Source: Thermotogota bacterium (GTDB lineage Bacteria > Thermotogota > Thermotogae > Thermotogales > Thermotogaceae). Taken from it: DNA of 64,000 nt. The stretch spans positions 1-64,000 of the forward strand of contig JAUQPE010000028.1 of assembly GCA_030550515.1 (NCBI GenBank). Reading direction: 5' to 3'. Shown here in pieces: positions 36,448-45,892 of this stretch. Below the pieces are notes generated by a model. That model made no database searches. It was not told the origin of the DNA and was given only the letters and a program-made list of their open reading frames with translations. Every line of letters starts with the position of its first letter. The stretch's first letter is position 1. Made by a program: the position numbers and the translations under genes.

Positions 36448-37673
36448 GCTTTCTCTCCCTTTCTGGAGAGACTGTACATCTTCAACCTCAAGGCGTGGAT
36501 GTTGATGAAACCACGCGAGTCCATAGCGTTGAATCCACCTTCAACGTCCATGCTCGAAAGTTCGAGGTTGTAGAGTGCATGCGGCGATGACCTGGAGACC
36601 GGCATCACGTTACCTTTGTATACGGAGACGATCACCTTTCCCGTCACGTTCTCCTGAGACTTCTTGAACGCAGCGAGCAAGAACTCCATCTCCGGAGAGA
36701 ACCAAAAACCGTTGTATATCAACTCCGCAAACTTCGGAGCAAGCATGTCCCTGAGATGCATCACTTCCTTGTCCATGGTGATCCCTTCCAGGTCCCTGTG
36801 GGCTATCCATAGGATGGTGGCACCCGGCGTCTCGTACACCCCACGGGATTTTATGCCTATGAACCTGTTCTCCACCATGTCCACCCTTCCGATTCCATTT
36901 TTGGCGCCGATTTCGTTCAAGTACTCGAAGAGTTCGAGAGGATCCGTCTTCTCCGTTCCATCCTTCAAGTTCACGACCTTCACCGGTATTCCCTTCTCAA
37001 AGTGTATCTCCAGGAGCGTTTCCTCGTCTGGAGCTTCTTTCGGGGAGACCGTCCAAGTGAAGACGTCTTCGTCCGGGATGTACGCAGGATCTTCGAGGTT
37101 ACCCGCTTCGTGAGAGATATGCATGAGGTTTTCGTCTTCGCTGTAGGGCCTCTTCTTCGATGCCTTGATCGGTATCCCTTTCTCCATGGCGTAGTTGATG
37201 AGGTCGGTTCTTCCTTTGAACCTCGCCAGAAACTCCGGATCCTTCCAAGGAGATATCACCTTCAGACGCGGGTTGAGCGCAGCGTAGGTGAGCTCGAACC
37301 TCACCTGGTCGTTCCCCTTGCCCGTTGCGCCGTGCGCGACGTACTGCGCCCCTTCCTTCTCGGCTATTTCGACCTGTTTTTTCGCAATCAGGGGCCTGGC
37401 GATGGCCGTACCGAGGAGGTACCTACCCTCGTACAGGGCGTTACCCATGAGGGCTGTGAATATGTAATCGGTGACGAATTCCTTTCTCAAGTCTTCGATG
37501 TAAACCTTCGATGCGCCGGTTTTCAGCGCTTTTTCCCTTATCGCTTCGAAGTCATCTTTTTGCCCGATGTTCGCGACGTAGGCGATGACTTCGTAGCCTT
37601 TCTCGCACAACCATTTGAGTATCACGGAGGTGTCGAGACCTCCACTGTAAGCTAACACCACTTTTTCTCCCAT
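36444..37673 (-). CDS. argG: Argininosuccinate synthase
   Basis: ATP-dependent condensation of citrulline and aspartate. 409 aa, usual length. Visible: [16 protein letters not shown] (PP-loop), [26 protein letters not shown], and [23 protein letters not shown]. The C-terminal [13 protein letters not shown] is conserved. ATG 37673 behind GGAGGAGG. It is the promoter-proximal gene of the minus-strand operon argG-H-C-J-B-D, in which every junction overlaps by 1-4 nt. argF and carbamoyl phosphate synthase are not in the window. Confidence 0.97.
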   Translation of the reverse strand: MGEKVVLAYSGGLDTSVILKWLCEKGYEVIAYVANIGQKDDFEAIREKALKTGASKVYIEDLRKEFVTDYIFTALMGNALYEGRYLLGTAIARPLIAKKQVEIAEKEGAQYVAHGATGKGNDQVRFELTYAALNPRLKVISPWKDPEFLARFKGRTDLINYAMEKGIPIKASKKRPYSEDENLMHISHEAGNLEDPAYIPDEDVFTWTVSPKEAPDEETLLEIHFEKGIPVKVVNLKDGTEKTDPLELFEYLNEIGAKNGIGRVDMVENRFIGIKSRGVYETPGATILWIAHRDLEGITMDKEVMHLRDMLAPKFAELIYNGFWFSPEMEFLLAAFKKSQENVTGKVIVSVYKGNVMPVSRSSPHALYNLELSSMDVEGGFNAMDSRGFINIHALRLKMYSLSRKGEKA

Positions 37674-37709
37674 CGAACCACAACCTCCTCCGTTCCTTTT
37701 GATAACATA

Positions 37710-37715
37710 ATTATA
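37710..37715 (-). promoter_or_regulatory. Probable -10 of the arg operon, in an AT-rich ArgR-box-like region
   Basis: On the minus strand TATAAT (37715-37710) lies 37 bases before argG. The -35 is poor. Around it, GGAATTATTT and ATAATTAT resemble cores of arginine-repressor boxes (consensus TGAATAATTATTCA), but the flanks match weakly. Confidence 0.4.
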
Positions 37716-37835
37716 CGATCATCAGAAATAATTCCTATGAAGATGGTTTTCAAGTGTTATTTCTTTTTTGTAAACGTGGGTGACCAGGACGGATGGTGCG
37801 AGGAATAAACATGGCGACGCTGGATGTGGTAACTC

Positions 37836-37864
37836 TTGACAAGGCGGGACTTTTTTGAGAGAAT
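37836..37864 (+). promoter_or_regulatory. Promoter of tRNA-Asp
   Basis: Perfect TTGACA (37836-37841), 17 bases, GAGAAT (37859-37864), 14 bases before the tRNA 5' end. Confidence 0.7.
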
Positions 37865-37877
37865 ATTACACGGTCCT

Positions 37878-37955
37878 GGGGACGTGGTGCAGCCTGGTTA
37901 GCATGCCGGTCTGTCACACCGGTGGTCGCGGGTTCAAATCCCGTCGTCCCCGCCA
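37878..37955 (+). tRNA. tRNA-Asp (anticodon GTC)
   Basis: 78 nt with encoded CCA. Acceptor GGGGACG/CGTCCCC, anticodon stem CCGGT/ACCGG with loop CTGTCAC (anticodon GTC), T arm GCGGG-TTCAAAT-CCCGT. Confidence 0.96.
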
Positions 37956-37961
37956 AGTAAG

Positions 37962-37985
37962 GGGGAGCTTCAGCTCCCCTTTTTC
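37962..37985 (+). terminator. Terminator after tRNA-Asp, overlapping the uvrB 3' end
   Basis: GGGGAGCT (37962-37969), loop TC, AGCTCCCC (37972-37979), then TTTTTC. The right arm contains the uvrB stop and last codon on the other strand; the palindrome probably serves both convergent units. Confidence 0.85.
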
Positions 37986-39976
37986 TTTTCCTTGACCTTT
38001 CCAAGTTCCTCTCTCACGCGGAACAGCTCGTCCCTGATGGCCGCAGCGTCTTCGTAGCGTAGCTCACTTGCTGCACGGTACATCTCCTCTTCGAGAAGGG
38101 CTGCGTACTCCTCAAGACTCAAGCTATCTTTAAGGGAAAAGATGTTGCGAAGGTGCGATTCGTAGAGCTCTTCCTCTTCTTTCACCATGAAACGCTCGAA
38201 TATTTCCATGTTGAGTGGCTTCACTATGGAAGTGGGTTTTATACCGTGTTTCTCGTTGTATTCAAGTTGTATGCGTCTTCGCCTGTTGGTCTCTTCGATA
38301 GCTCTTTTCATCGAGTCCGTTATCCTGTCGGCGTACATGATGACTTTTCCGTTCACGTTCCTAGCGGTCCTCCCTATGATTTGGATGAGCGTGGTTTCCG
38401 ATCTCAAAAAGCCTTCAACGTCCGCGTCCATGATCGCCACGAGGGAAACTTCGGGAAGATCGAGCCCCTCTCTGAGCAAGTTCACCCCCACCACCACGTC
38501 GACGTCTCCTCTCCTCAGTTTTTTCAGGACCTCCACGCGTTCTATGGCGTCGAGCTCCGAGTGGAGGTAGAGGGCCTTTATGCCGAGTTCCGTGAGGTGT
38601 TCGCTCAGGAGTTCCGCCGTCTTCTTGGTGAGGACCGTCACCAACGCCCTTTCCCCTCTCTGCTTCACCTTGATTATTTCGTTTATCAAATCGTCGACTT
38701 GGTTCTTCGTGGGGCGGACTTCGACCTCTGGGTCCACGAGCCCCGTAGGTCTTATTATTTGTTCGACCACCTGTTCGGACACCGACAGTTCAAAGTCTCC
38801 CGGCGTGGCGGAGACGAAGATGATCTGGTTCACCTTCTTCAGGAATTCCTCGAAGGTCAGGGGTCTGTTGTCGTAAGCGGAAGGCAGGCGAAAACCGTAA
38901 TCCACAAGGTTCTTCTTCCTCGACCTGTCACCGTTGTACATCGCACGGAGCTGAGGAACCGTGATGTGCGACTCGTCTATGAACACGATCAGATCTTCGT
39001 CGAAGTAATCGAGCAAGGTGTACGGGGGTTCTCCCGGTTTCCTCCCGTCGAAGTGCCTGGAATAATTCTCTATCCCTGGACAGTAACCCATCGCTTGCAG
39101 CAGTTCTAGATCGTTCAGGGTCCGCTGCTTTAACCTTTCGTATTCCAACATCTTCCCCTGTCTTTTGAAGAACTCGAGCCTCTCCTCCAACTCTTGTCTT
39201 ATGGATTCGACTGCCCGTTTTATCTTCTCCTCCGTGGTTATGAACTCGATCGCTGGGTATACGATCACCTTGTCGAGACGCTCCACCACGTTCCTGTTGA
39301 GTCGATCCATGACGGTGATGGATTCCACCGTGTCTCCGAAGAACTCGATCCTTATCCCCTCGTCTTGGTAAGTGGGGTACACCTCCAACACGTCGCCCCT
39401 CATCCTGAAGCACCCAGAAAGACTCACGTCTTCCGTTCTCTGGTAACCTATCCTCGCCAGCTTCTCGGCAAGCTCTATTGGGTCGATTCTGCTTCCCACC
39501 GAGAGGTTCACGTTCATCCTGTCGAAGTCCGCTGGATCTCCCGTCGCGTAAATGCAGGAAACGCTCGCCACGACGATCACGTCTTTTCTTGTTCTCACGG
39601 ATTTCAGGGTGGACATCCTCATCCTCACAATGATGTCGTTTATGTCGGCGTTCTTTTCTATGTACAGGTCTTTGGTGGGGATGTATGCTTCGGGTTGATA
39701 GTAGTCGTAATAACTTATGAAGAACTCGACCCTGTTGTATGGGAAAAACGTCTTGAACTCCTGGTAAAGCTGGGCGGCGAGGGTCTTGTTCGGTGATATC
39801 ACGAGGGCGGGTCTGTTGACGCGCGCGATGACGTTCGCCATAGTGAACGTCTTGCCGCTCCCGGTGACGCCCAAGAGCGTCTGGAAACGCATGCCCTTCT
39901 TGAGACCTTCGACGAGCTTCTCTATGGCCTGAGGTTGATCGCCTGCCGGCTCGAACTCGCTGACCAGCCTGAACAT
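37970..39976 (-). CDS. uvrB: Excinuclease ABC subunit B
   Basis: Damage-recognition helicase of nucleotide excision repair. 668 aa. N-terminal [14 protein letters not shown], Walker [17 protein letters not shown], the beta-hairpin [12 protein letters not shown], Walker B-like [23 protein letters not shown], then helicase motifs [23 protein letters not shown] and [12 protein letters not shown]. The C-terminal UvrC-binding UVR helix pair ([24 protein letters not shown]) is complete. ATG 39976 (MFRLVSEF) is chosen because GGAGG lies 11 bases upstream; the open frame upstream to 40009 has no family similarity. Confidence 0.97.
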   Translation of the reverse strand: MFRLVSEFEPAGDQPQAIEKLVEGLKKGMRFQTLLGVTGSGKTFTMANVIARVNRPALVISPNKTLAAQLYQEFKTFFPYNRVEFFISYYDYYQPEAYIPTKDLYIEKNADINDIIVRMRMSTLKSVRTRKDVIVVASVSCIYATGDPADFDRMNVNLSVGSRIDPIELAEKLARIGYQRTEDVSLSGCFRMRGDVLEVYPTYQDEGIRIEFFGDTVESITVMDRLNRNVVERLDKVIVYPAIEFITTEEKIKRAVESIRQELEERLEFFKRQGKMLEYERLKQRTLNDLELLQAMGYCPGIENYSRHFDGRKPGEPPYTLLDYFDEDLIVFIDESHITVPQLRAMYNGDRSRKKNLVDYGFRLPSAYDNRPLTFEEFLKKVNQIIFVSATPGDFELSVSEQVVEQIIRPTGLVDPEVEVRPTKNQVDDLINEIIKVKQRGERALVTVLTKKTAELLSEHLTELGIKALYLHSELDAIERVEVLKKLRRGDVDVVVGVNLLREGLDLPEVSLVAIMDADVEGFLRSETTLIQIIGRTARNVNGKVIMYADRITDSMKRAIEETNRRRRIQLEYNEKHGIKPTSIVKPLNMEIFERFMVKEEEELYESHLRNIFSLKDSLSLEEYAALLEEEMYRAASELRYEDAAAIRDELFRVREELGKVKEKKKGS

Positions 39977-40075
39977 CCTATTTTTTCCTCCTTGAAAAAT
40001 ATTTGACAAAGCGTTGATGATAAAATTTTCAGAGATCCAAAGAGATTATATTTCACAACCAGGAGGTGTGAACTG

Positions 40076-41983
40076 ATGGAGAGATTCCCGTACCAGAAAC
40101 TCCCGCAGGAAGAGGTGAAGACGCTGAAGGAACTCGGTAGGCTCTGCAGGGGAGACATACTGAAGATGACTTACATCGCGAACTCAGGTCATCCAGGTGG
40201 TTCCATGTCCTCCATCGACATATTTCTCACCGTCTTCAAGTACGCAAAACTCAGACCCGTTGACGATCCATCCAGGGACAGGATCGTGATCAGCCACGGA
40301 CACACCTCCCCTGGAGTTTACGCCGCCATGGCGAGACTTGGATTCGTCGATCTCGAAGAGGTACTCGTTGGGTTCAGGCATCCCTCTTCCGTGTTTGAGG
40401 GTCACGTCACCAGGGGGGTTGGAATAGTCGATTGGACCACCGGAAACCTTGGCCAGGGACTCTCCGCAGGCTTGGGATTCGCGTTGGCCGCAAGGTACAC
40501 GGGGAGGGACTACCACGTCTTCGTGATCATGAGCGACGCGGAGCAAGCCAAAGGACAGGTCGCAGAGGCCAGGAGGGTGGCGAGAAAGTACAACGTCACG
40601 AACCTGACGGTGATAATAGACTACAACGACGCTCAGATCAGCGGAAGGGCTAGGGACGTTATGCCCGTGAACATAAAGGAGAACTACTTGGCCGACGGTT
40701 GGAGGGTGATAGAGACGGACGGTCACGACTACGAGCAGTTGTATCTCGCTTTGAAGGAAGCCGTCGAAGACGAACTCAACCCCGTTGCCATCATAGCGAG
40801 GACCGTCATGGGAAAGGGTGTTTCCTTCATGGAGAACGAGGTGAAGTACCACGGGAAACCTCTCAGCAAGGAGGAATTAGACAAGGCACTGGCGGAACTT
40901 GGGATCGAGAACGACGTGGATGTTTACGTGGAGAAGAGGAAGAAACTGCCCGTCGAAAAGCACAAGAAGGTGTACAAGGTCTACCCCGTGAAGGTTGACA
41001 CTGGGACCCCCATCGTCTACAAAGAACCCCTCGACAACAGGACCGCTTTCGGGAAGGCATTGCTTGATCTGGTGAAGAGGAACGTAAACGATCCAAGTGC
41101 GACACCGATAGTCGCCGTGGACTGTGACCTCAAGAGTTCGGTCATGCTGAATTATCTCGACAAAGAGTTTCCAGACAGGGTGATCGAGGTTGGTGTTCAA
41201 GAACACAACGCGGCGGCGATGGCAGGAGCCCTCTCGGCTGAGGGTGTGGTCACCTTTTTCGCGGATTTCGGTGTGTTCGGGATATCGGAGACCTACAACC
41301 AACACCGTTTGAACGCGATAAACGGGACGAACTTGAAGATCGTGGTAACACACTGTGGTTTGAACGTCGGTGAAGATGGAAAAACCCACCACGGTTTGGA
41401 TTACGTGTCTGGTCCGCTGAACTGGTACGACTTCAAGGTGATCGTCCCGGCCGATCCAAACCAGACTGACAAAGTCGTCAGGTACGTCGCCAAGGAATAT
41501 GGGAACTTTGTCATAGCGATGGGTAGGGCGAAACTTCCCATCATCTTGAACGAAAAGGGCGAGCCCTACTTTGGAGAAGGGTACACGTTCGAGTACGGAA
41601 AGATAGATCTGTTGAGAAATGGAGAGGACATCGTGCTCATCTCCTACGGTTCCACTGTTCACATGGTTCTAGAAGCCGCCGAACTCCTCAGAAAAGAAGG
41701 GATCAATGCGGCCGTGTTGAACGTCTCTTGTCCAAAAGACCTGGATCTGGACACGCTGAAGTTGGTCGCAAACAAACCTGTGATAGTTGTGGAAGACCAC
41801 AACGTCTTCACAGGGCTTGGAAGTTACCTCGGAACGGTCCTCTTGGAGAGCGGGATGGTTCCGAAGAAGTACGTGAGGCTAGGTGTACCAGAGCACGCCG
41901 TATCCGGTGACTACAAACTCTTGTACAAACTCTACGGTTTGGACACCGAAAGCATAGTGAAGAAGGCCAAGGAAGTGCTCTGA
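40076..41983 (+). CDS. tkt: Transketolase
   Basis: Thiamine-diphosphate enzyme of the non-oxidative pentose phosphate pathway. 635 aa as a single chain. IANSGHPGGSMSS at residue 36, ISHGHTSPGVYAAMA, and the TPP motif region VIMSDAEQAKGQVAEA ... IDYNDAQISG (the common GDGE is SDAE here). The pyrimidine domain shows DLKSS, VGVQEHNAAAMAGALS, FFADFGVFGISETYNQHRLNAI and HCGLNVGEDGKTHHGLDYV. ATG 40076 behind CAGGAGGTG. TTGACA lies at 40003-40008 and a TATATT at 40047-40052, but their spacing does not fit one promoter. It supplies erythrose 4-phosphate for aroF. Confidence 0.93.
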   Translation: MERFPYQKLPQEEVKTLKELGRLCRGDILKMTYIANSGHPGGSMSSIDIFLTVFKYAKLRPVDDPSRDRIVISHGHTSPGVYAAMARLGFVDLEEVLVGFRHPSSVFEGHVTRGVGIVDWTTGNLGQGLSAGLGFALAARYTGRDYHVFVIMSDAEQAKGQVAEARRVARKYNVTNLTVIIDYNDAQISGRARDVMPVNIKENYLADGWRVIETDGHDYEQLYLALKEAVEDELNPVAIIARTVMGKGVSFMENEVKYHGKPLSKEELDKALAELGIENDVDVYVEKRKKLPVEKHKKVYKVYPVKVDTGTPIVYKEPLDNRTAFGKALLDLVKRNVNDPSATPIVAVDCDLKSSVMLNYLDKEFPDRVIEVGVQEHNAAAMAGALSAEGVVTFFADFGVFGISETYNQHRLNAINGTNLKIVVTHCGLNVGEDGKTHHGLDYVSGPLNWYDFKVIVPADPNQTDKVVRYVAKEYGNFVIAMGRAKLPIILNEKGEPYFGEGYTFEYGKIDLLRNGEDIVLISYGSTVHMVLEAAELLRKEGINAAVLNVSCPKDLDLDTLKLVANKPVIVVEDHNVFTGLGSYLGTVLLESGMVPKKYVRLGVPEHAVSGDYKLLYKLYGLDTESIVKKAKEVL

Positions 41984-41993
41984 AAATTTGCTA

Positions 41994-42002
41994 TGCTAGA
42001 AT
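41994..42002 (+). promoter_or_regulatory. Extended -10 promoter upstream of efp
   Basis: TG-C-TAGAAT (41994-42002), no clear -35. The predicted start, near 42009, falls inside the hairpin at 42004-42027. Confidence 0.45.
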
Positions 42003-42003
42003 C

Positions 42004-42033
42004 TATGAGGGGGTCCTCCCCCTCATAACTTTT
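42004..42033 (+). terminator. Hairpin with short T-run after transketolase
   Basis: TATGAGGGGG (42004-42013), loop TCCT, CCCCCTCATA (42018-42027), followed by ACTTTTG. A stable 10-bp stem with a weak T-run; it can end tkt transcripts or act as a 5' structure of efp mRNA. Confidence 0.65.
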
Positions 42034-42056
42034 GTTGTAAGGGGGTGTTATCTGGG

Positions 42057-42611
42057 ATGATCGAAGTGGGTGATCTCAAGAAGGGCATGTTCATAGTTTA
42101 CGAAGGGGAGATATACAGAGTCCTCGAAGCGAGCAAGCATTTCATGGGAAGAGGCAGCGGGTTGATCAGAACCAAGTTGAAGAACGTGAAAACGGGACTC
42201 GTTCGCGAAGTGAATTTCCCGAGTGGTGACAAAGTCCCCGAGGCGGAACTCAGCTTCAGAAAGGCTCAGTACCTCTACAACGACGGCGAGCACTACTACT
42301 TCATGACGTTGGATGACTACGAACAACACGTGCTCTCTGAGGACGAGGTGGGTGACGCAAAGTACTATCTCACCGAGAACCTCGAGCTCGACCTCGTGTT
42401 CCACGAAGGTACACCCATTGCTGTTGAGCTTCCAACTACAGTTGAGCTCACGGTTGTAGAGACCGAACCGAGTTTCAAGGGTGACACCGTCTCCGGTGGA
42501 AAACCTGCGATTCTCGAAACTGGCTTGAGAGTTACTGTCCCGTTTTTTGTTGAGAAAGGTGATAGAATAAAGGTTGACACGAGGACAGGTGAATACGTCG
42601 AGCGCGTGTGA
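42057..42611 (+). CDS. efp: Translation elongation factor P
   Basis: Relieves ribosome stalling at polyproline. 184 aa. The KOW-like domain I opens [43 protein letters not shown]. The loop tip that carries the modified Lys in many bacteria is Arg here (MGRGSG). Domains II and III follow, with the signature [22 protein letters not shown] and a C-terminal [27 protein letters not shown] 42057 is in the family position; upstream GGGGGTG is the ribosome site. It opens a long run of housekeeping genes on the plus strand. Confidence 0.97.
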   Translation: MIEVGDLKKGMFIVYEGEIYRVLEASKHFMGRGSGLIRTKLKNVKTGLVREVNFPSGDKVPEAELSFRKAQYLYNDGEHYYFMTLDDYEQHVLSEDEVGDAKYYLTENLELDLVFHEGTPIAVELPTTVELTVVETEPSFKGDTVSGGKPAILETGLRVTVPFFVEKGDRIKVDTRTGEYVERV

Positions 42612-42626
42612 GAGGGGGGGAGTTTC

Positions 42627-42971
42627 ATGCAAGAAGAATACGGTAGTATCGACATATCTGACAGCGTCATCAAAGAGATCGCGATAAGGAGTGCTTTAGA
42701 GTACTACGGAAAATCTTCAAAGATCGTGAAGAAGATAAAGAAGAGCATCGAGGTCGAGAGGACCCCAGACGATAAAATCGTCATCTCCTTTCGAACGGAC
42801 GCCCCATACGGGGTACCTATTCTTTCCTTCGTCTCTGGCTTGATAGAGAGGATAAAGAAAGATGTGGAGATGATGACTTCTTACGCCGTGGATTCCGTGA
42901 ACATCACTATTGAAGACGTATACGAGAAAGAGGAGAAGGAAAGGGCAGAAGAGGGTGAATACTTGGAATGA
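42627..42971 (+). CDS. Asp23/Gls24 family protein (first copy)
   Basis: 114 aa. Typical Asp23/Gls24 pattern: [22 protein letters not shown] at the start and [29 protein letters not shown] (alkaline-shock VxVxGV-like region) near the end. In Firmicutes such proteins associate with the membrane and envelope stress; the role here is unknown. It lies between efp and nusB, with its stop overlapping a possible upstream nusB start. A second member occurs at 49162. Confidence 0.85.
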   Translation: MQEEYGSIDISDSVIKEIAIRSALEYYGKSSKIVKKIKKSIEVERTPDDKIVISFRTDAPYGVPILSFVSGLIERIKKDVEMMTSYAVDSVNITIEDVYEKEEKERAEEGEYLE

Positions 42972-42991
42972 ACCCCGAGAGGAGAACAGAA

Positions 42992-43420
42992 ATGAAAACA
43001 CCGAGGCGAAGGATGAGGTTGGCAGTCTTTCAAACGTTGTTTCAGCACGAATTCAGGAGAGATGAAGAACCCCTCAAGATACTGGAAGAAATTCTGGACG
43101 ATAGCTACGACGAGAAGGCGCGTGAAGACGCCATTCGGTACGTACAAAACATCTTTCGAAACATTGACACGATTGATTCGATCATCTCTCAATCCCTCGA
43201 AAACTGGACTTTAGACCGTCTCTCCGCTGTGGACCGCAACATACTGAGGTTGGGTACTTACGAGCTGATCTTTGAGGACGACGTACCGATAGAGGTCACT
43301 CTGGACGAAACGATAGAGATAGCCAAAAGGTATGGAACGGAGAAAAGCGGAAAGTTTGTGAACGGCGTGTTGGACAGGATAGCGAAGAAACACGCTCCAA
43401 AGGAAAAATTCAACATATGA
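42992..43420 (+). CDS. nusB: Transcription antitermination factor NusB
   Basis: RNA-binding factor acting with NusE (S10) on boxA in rRNA antitermination. 142 aa from ATG 42992, matching the remembered length of the T. maritima protein ([21 protein letters not shown]). Also conserved: the helical [24 protein letters not shown] and the late VNGVLDRIA. An in-frame ATG at 42968 overlaps the previous stop and is possible but has no better ribosome site; GAGAGGAG lies ahead of 42992. Confidence 0.95.
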   Translation: MKTPRRRMRLAVFQTLFQHEFRRDEEPLKILEEILDDSYDEKAREDAIRYVQNIFRNIDTIDSIISQSLENWTLDRLSAVDRNILRLGTYELIFEDDVPIEVTLDETIEIAKRYGTEKSGKFVNGVLDRIAKKHAPKEKFNI

Positions 43421-43429
43421 GGTGAAAGT

Positions 43430-45058
43430 ATGAAACCGATAAACGAAATCGCTGAAAAACTTGGAATCCCCGCCTCTTCTCTGAAATTTTTCGGACATCA
43501 CATCGCCAAGGTCTCTCACAAGCTCTTGGAACAAATGAATACAAAGGAAGATGGGAAACTCGTCCTGGTGACGGCGGTAAACCCAACTCCCGCAGGTGAA
43601 GGTAAGACCACCACGAGCATAGGACTTTCGATGGCCTTGAACAGACTCGGTTATCCTTCCATCGTGACCTTGAGGGAACCTTCGCTCGGACCTATCATGG
43701 GCGTGAAGGGAGGCGCCACGGGAGGGGGTAGGTCACGCGTCCTCCCTTCCGAAGATATAAACCTGCACTTCACCGGAGACCTGCACGCTGTGAGTGCGGC
43801 CCACAATCTGCTTTCCGCGCTCCTGGACGCCCACTTGAAGCATGGTAACGAGTTGAAAATAGACGTCACCAGAATCTTCTGGAGAAGGGTTATAGACATG
43901 AACGATAGGGCTCTGAGAAAGATAGTGGTGGGGCTCGGTGGGAACACGAACGGTGTGCCAAGGGAAGACGGCTTCATAATAACCGCTGCGTCTGAAGTGA
44001 TGGCGATTCTTTGTCTGTCGAGAAACCTCCAAGAACTCAAAGAAAGGCTCGGAAACATTGTGATCGGGTTGAGCACGGACGAGAAGTTGGTGAGGGCAAG
44101 GGATCTTGGAGCGCAGGGTGCCATGACGGCCCTCCTGAGAGATGCCATGGATCCGAATCTGGTTCAGACTTCGGAGCAGACACCTGCCTTCGTACACGGA
44201 GGTCCTTTCGCAAACATCGCCCACGGTACAAATTCGATCGTCTCCACCAAACTTGCGTTAAAGCTGTCGAATTTCACGGTCACCGAAACGGGTTTTGGGG
44301 CGGATCTCGGTGCCGAAAAGTTCCTGAACTTCGTTTCCAAAGTTGGAGGCTTTTCCCCATCGGTCGCCGTTGTTGTGGCCACGGTGAGGGCGTTGAAGTA
44401 CCACGGTGGTTGTTCACAGAGGGAACTGGAGGAAGAAAACCTGGAGAAGTTGAGGGCAGGGTTCGAGAACCTGAGGATCCACGTGGAAAATCTTCGAAAA
44501 TTCAACTTACCGGTCGTGGTCGCGTTGAACAGGTTCCAAGGTGACACCGAGAGGGAGTTGGACTTCGTTCTGAACGAGTGCGAGAAGATGGGGGTTCGAG
44601 CTGCCTTGAGCGAGGTCTACGAAAAAGGCGGGGAAGGGGGAGAAGCGCTCGCGAAGGCTGTGGTCGAAGCCTCCCAACCGGCAAGTGAGCCGACCCCGTT
44701 GTATGACTGGTCCGATCCCATCGAAAAGAAGGTGGAGATCCTCGCGCGGGAGGTGTACCGGGCCGGTAGCGTCGAGTACACGGACGAGGCAAGAAAGAGC
44801 CTGAAGTTTCTGAAGAAAAACGGCTTTGACGGTTATCCTATCATCGTCGCCAAGACACCGAATTCCTTGTCACATGATCCGAGACTGAGAGGTGCCCCGA
44901 GGGGATACACCTTTGTGGTTCGGGATTTCGAAATCGCTGCTGGTGCAGGTTTTGTTGTCGTACTTGCCGGAGACATCAACTTGATGCCCGGCCTTCCTAA
45001 AGAACCGAACGCCTTGAAAATAGACGTGGACGAAGAGGGTAGGATCGTGGGGCTCTGA
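43430..45058 (+). CDS. fhs: Formate-tetrahydrofolate ligase
   Basis: ATP-dependent activation of formate to 10-formyl-tetrahydrofolate. 542 aa. The P-loop [17 protein letters not shown] is at about residue 47. [48 protein letters not shown], and [16 protein letters not shown] are signatures. ATG 43430. The adjacent folD completes interconversion of C1 folate pools, supplying purine, Met and formyl-Met synthesis. Confidence 0.96.
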   Translation: MKPINEIAEKLGIPASSLKFFGHHIAKVSHKLLEQMNTKEDGKLVLVTAVNPTPAGEGKTTTSIGLSMALNRLGYPSIVTLREPSLGPIMGVKGGATGGGRSRVLPSEDINLHFTGDLHAVSAAHNLLSALLDAHLKHGNELKIDVTRIFWRRVIDMNDRALRKIVVGLGGNTNGVPREDGFIITAASEVMAILCLSRNLQELKERLGNIVIGLSTDEKLVRARDLGAQGAMTALLRDAMDPNLVQTSEQTPAFVHGGPFANIAHGTNSIVSTKLALKLSNFTVTETGFGADLGAEKFLNFVSKVGGFSPSVAVVVATVRALKYHGGCSQRELEEENLEKLRAGFENLRIHVENLRKFNLPVVVALNRFQGDTERELDFVLNECEKMGVRAALSEVYEKGGEGGEALAKAVVEASQPASEPTPLYDWSDPIEKKVEILAREVYRAGSVEYTDEARKSLKFLKKNGFDGYPIIVAKTPNSLSHDPRLRGAPRGYTFVVRDFEIAAGAGFVVVLAGDINLMPGLPKEPNALKIDVDEEGRIVGL

Positions 45059-45073
45059 AGGAGGAATCTTCCC

Positions 45074-45892
45074 GTGTGGATAGACTGCAAGACGATCGCC
45101 AAGAAGATAGAGGAAGGCGTGAGAAACAAAGTGGAAAGACTGGGGACATCCCCAAAGCTCGTGAGCGTGGTGGGGGTGAACGACCCATCTGTTCTGTCTT
45201 ACTTGAAGTCCCAAATGAAAAAAGCGAGAGAGCTTGGCATTTCATACGAGGTTGTCGAGGTTGATGGGAGAAGCGTTTTGAGGGTGATTGAAGAGCTCTC
45301 GCGAAGACAAGACGTTCACGGAATCTTCATCGCAAGACCCCTTCCAGAGGGAATCGACGAGAAGGAAGTGGCAGCGGTCCTATCCCCCGAAAAGGACGTA
45401 GAGGGGATTCACCCGCGGAACCTGGGATTACTCGCGTACGAAGAGGAACGCTTCCCACCCTGCACCGCCGAAGCTGTCGTCAAGATTCTGGAGAGCTGCT
45501 GCGAGCTCTCCGGAAAGAGGGTGACCGTGATTGGGCGGAGCGTGACGGTAGGGAAGCCTCTTTCCTTGATGCTCCTCAAGAAGGGAAGGGACGCCACCGT
45601 CACCGTATGTCACTCGAGGACGTTGGACTTGGTCAACGCGACTCGAAGTAGCGACGTGGTGGTTGTGGCCGTCGGCAGAGCCCATTTTTTGAAGAGAGAC
45701 ATGGTCAAGGAGAACGCGATCGTGATCGACGTGGGAATAAACGTTGTGGATGGAAAAGTCTGTGGGGATGTGGACCCGTCGGTGGCTGAAGTGGCTGCCG
45801 TGACGCCGGTTCCTGGAGGGGTGGGGCAAGTGACCACCGCCCTCCTCTTCGAACACGTCGTGAAGGCGTTGGAGATGTCACTCCATGGATGA
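45074..45892 (+). CDS. folD: Bifunctional methylenetetrahydrofolate dehydrogenase / cyclohydrolase
   Basis: Oxidises 5,10-methylene-THF and hydrolyses methenyl-THF to 10-formyl-THF. 272 aa. Usual FolD architecture: SYLKSQMKKARELGI (with Tyr and Lys of the active site), GIFIARPLPEGID, PCTAEAVVKIL, GRSVTVGKPLSLMLL, and VTPVPGGVGQVTTALL. GTG 45074 behind AGGAGG. It overlaps xseA by 8 nt. Confidence 0.96.
   Translation: MWIDCKTIAKKIEEGVRNKVERLGTSPKLVSVVGVNDPSVLSYLKSQMKKARELGISYEVVEVDGRSVLRVIEELSRRQDVHGIFIARPLPEGIDEKEVAAVLSPEKDVEGIHPRNLGLLAYEEERFPPCTAEAVVKILESCCELSGKRVTVIGRSVTVGKPLSLMLLKKGRDATVTVCHSRTLDLVNATRSSDVVVVAVGRAHFLKRDMVKENAIVIDVGINVVDGKVCGDVDPSVAEVAAVTPVPGGVGQVTTALLFEHVVKALEMSLHG

Noticed and set aside
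37811-37858. 15-codon frame ATG...TGA ahead of tRNA-Asp with a GAGGA upstream
   Set aside because: It overlaps the tRNA promoter, has no biased codon run, and precedes no protein-coding gene it could control.
37750-38004. Open frame of 84 codons on the minus strand through tRNA-Asp
   Set aside because: It is the complement of a tRNA gene (the familiar GFEPATTGVTDRHANQA translation) and its promoter; no coding gene.
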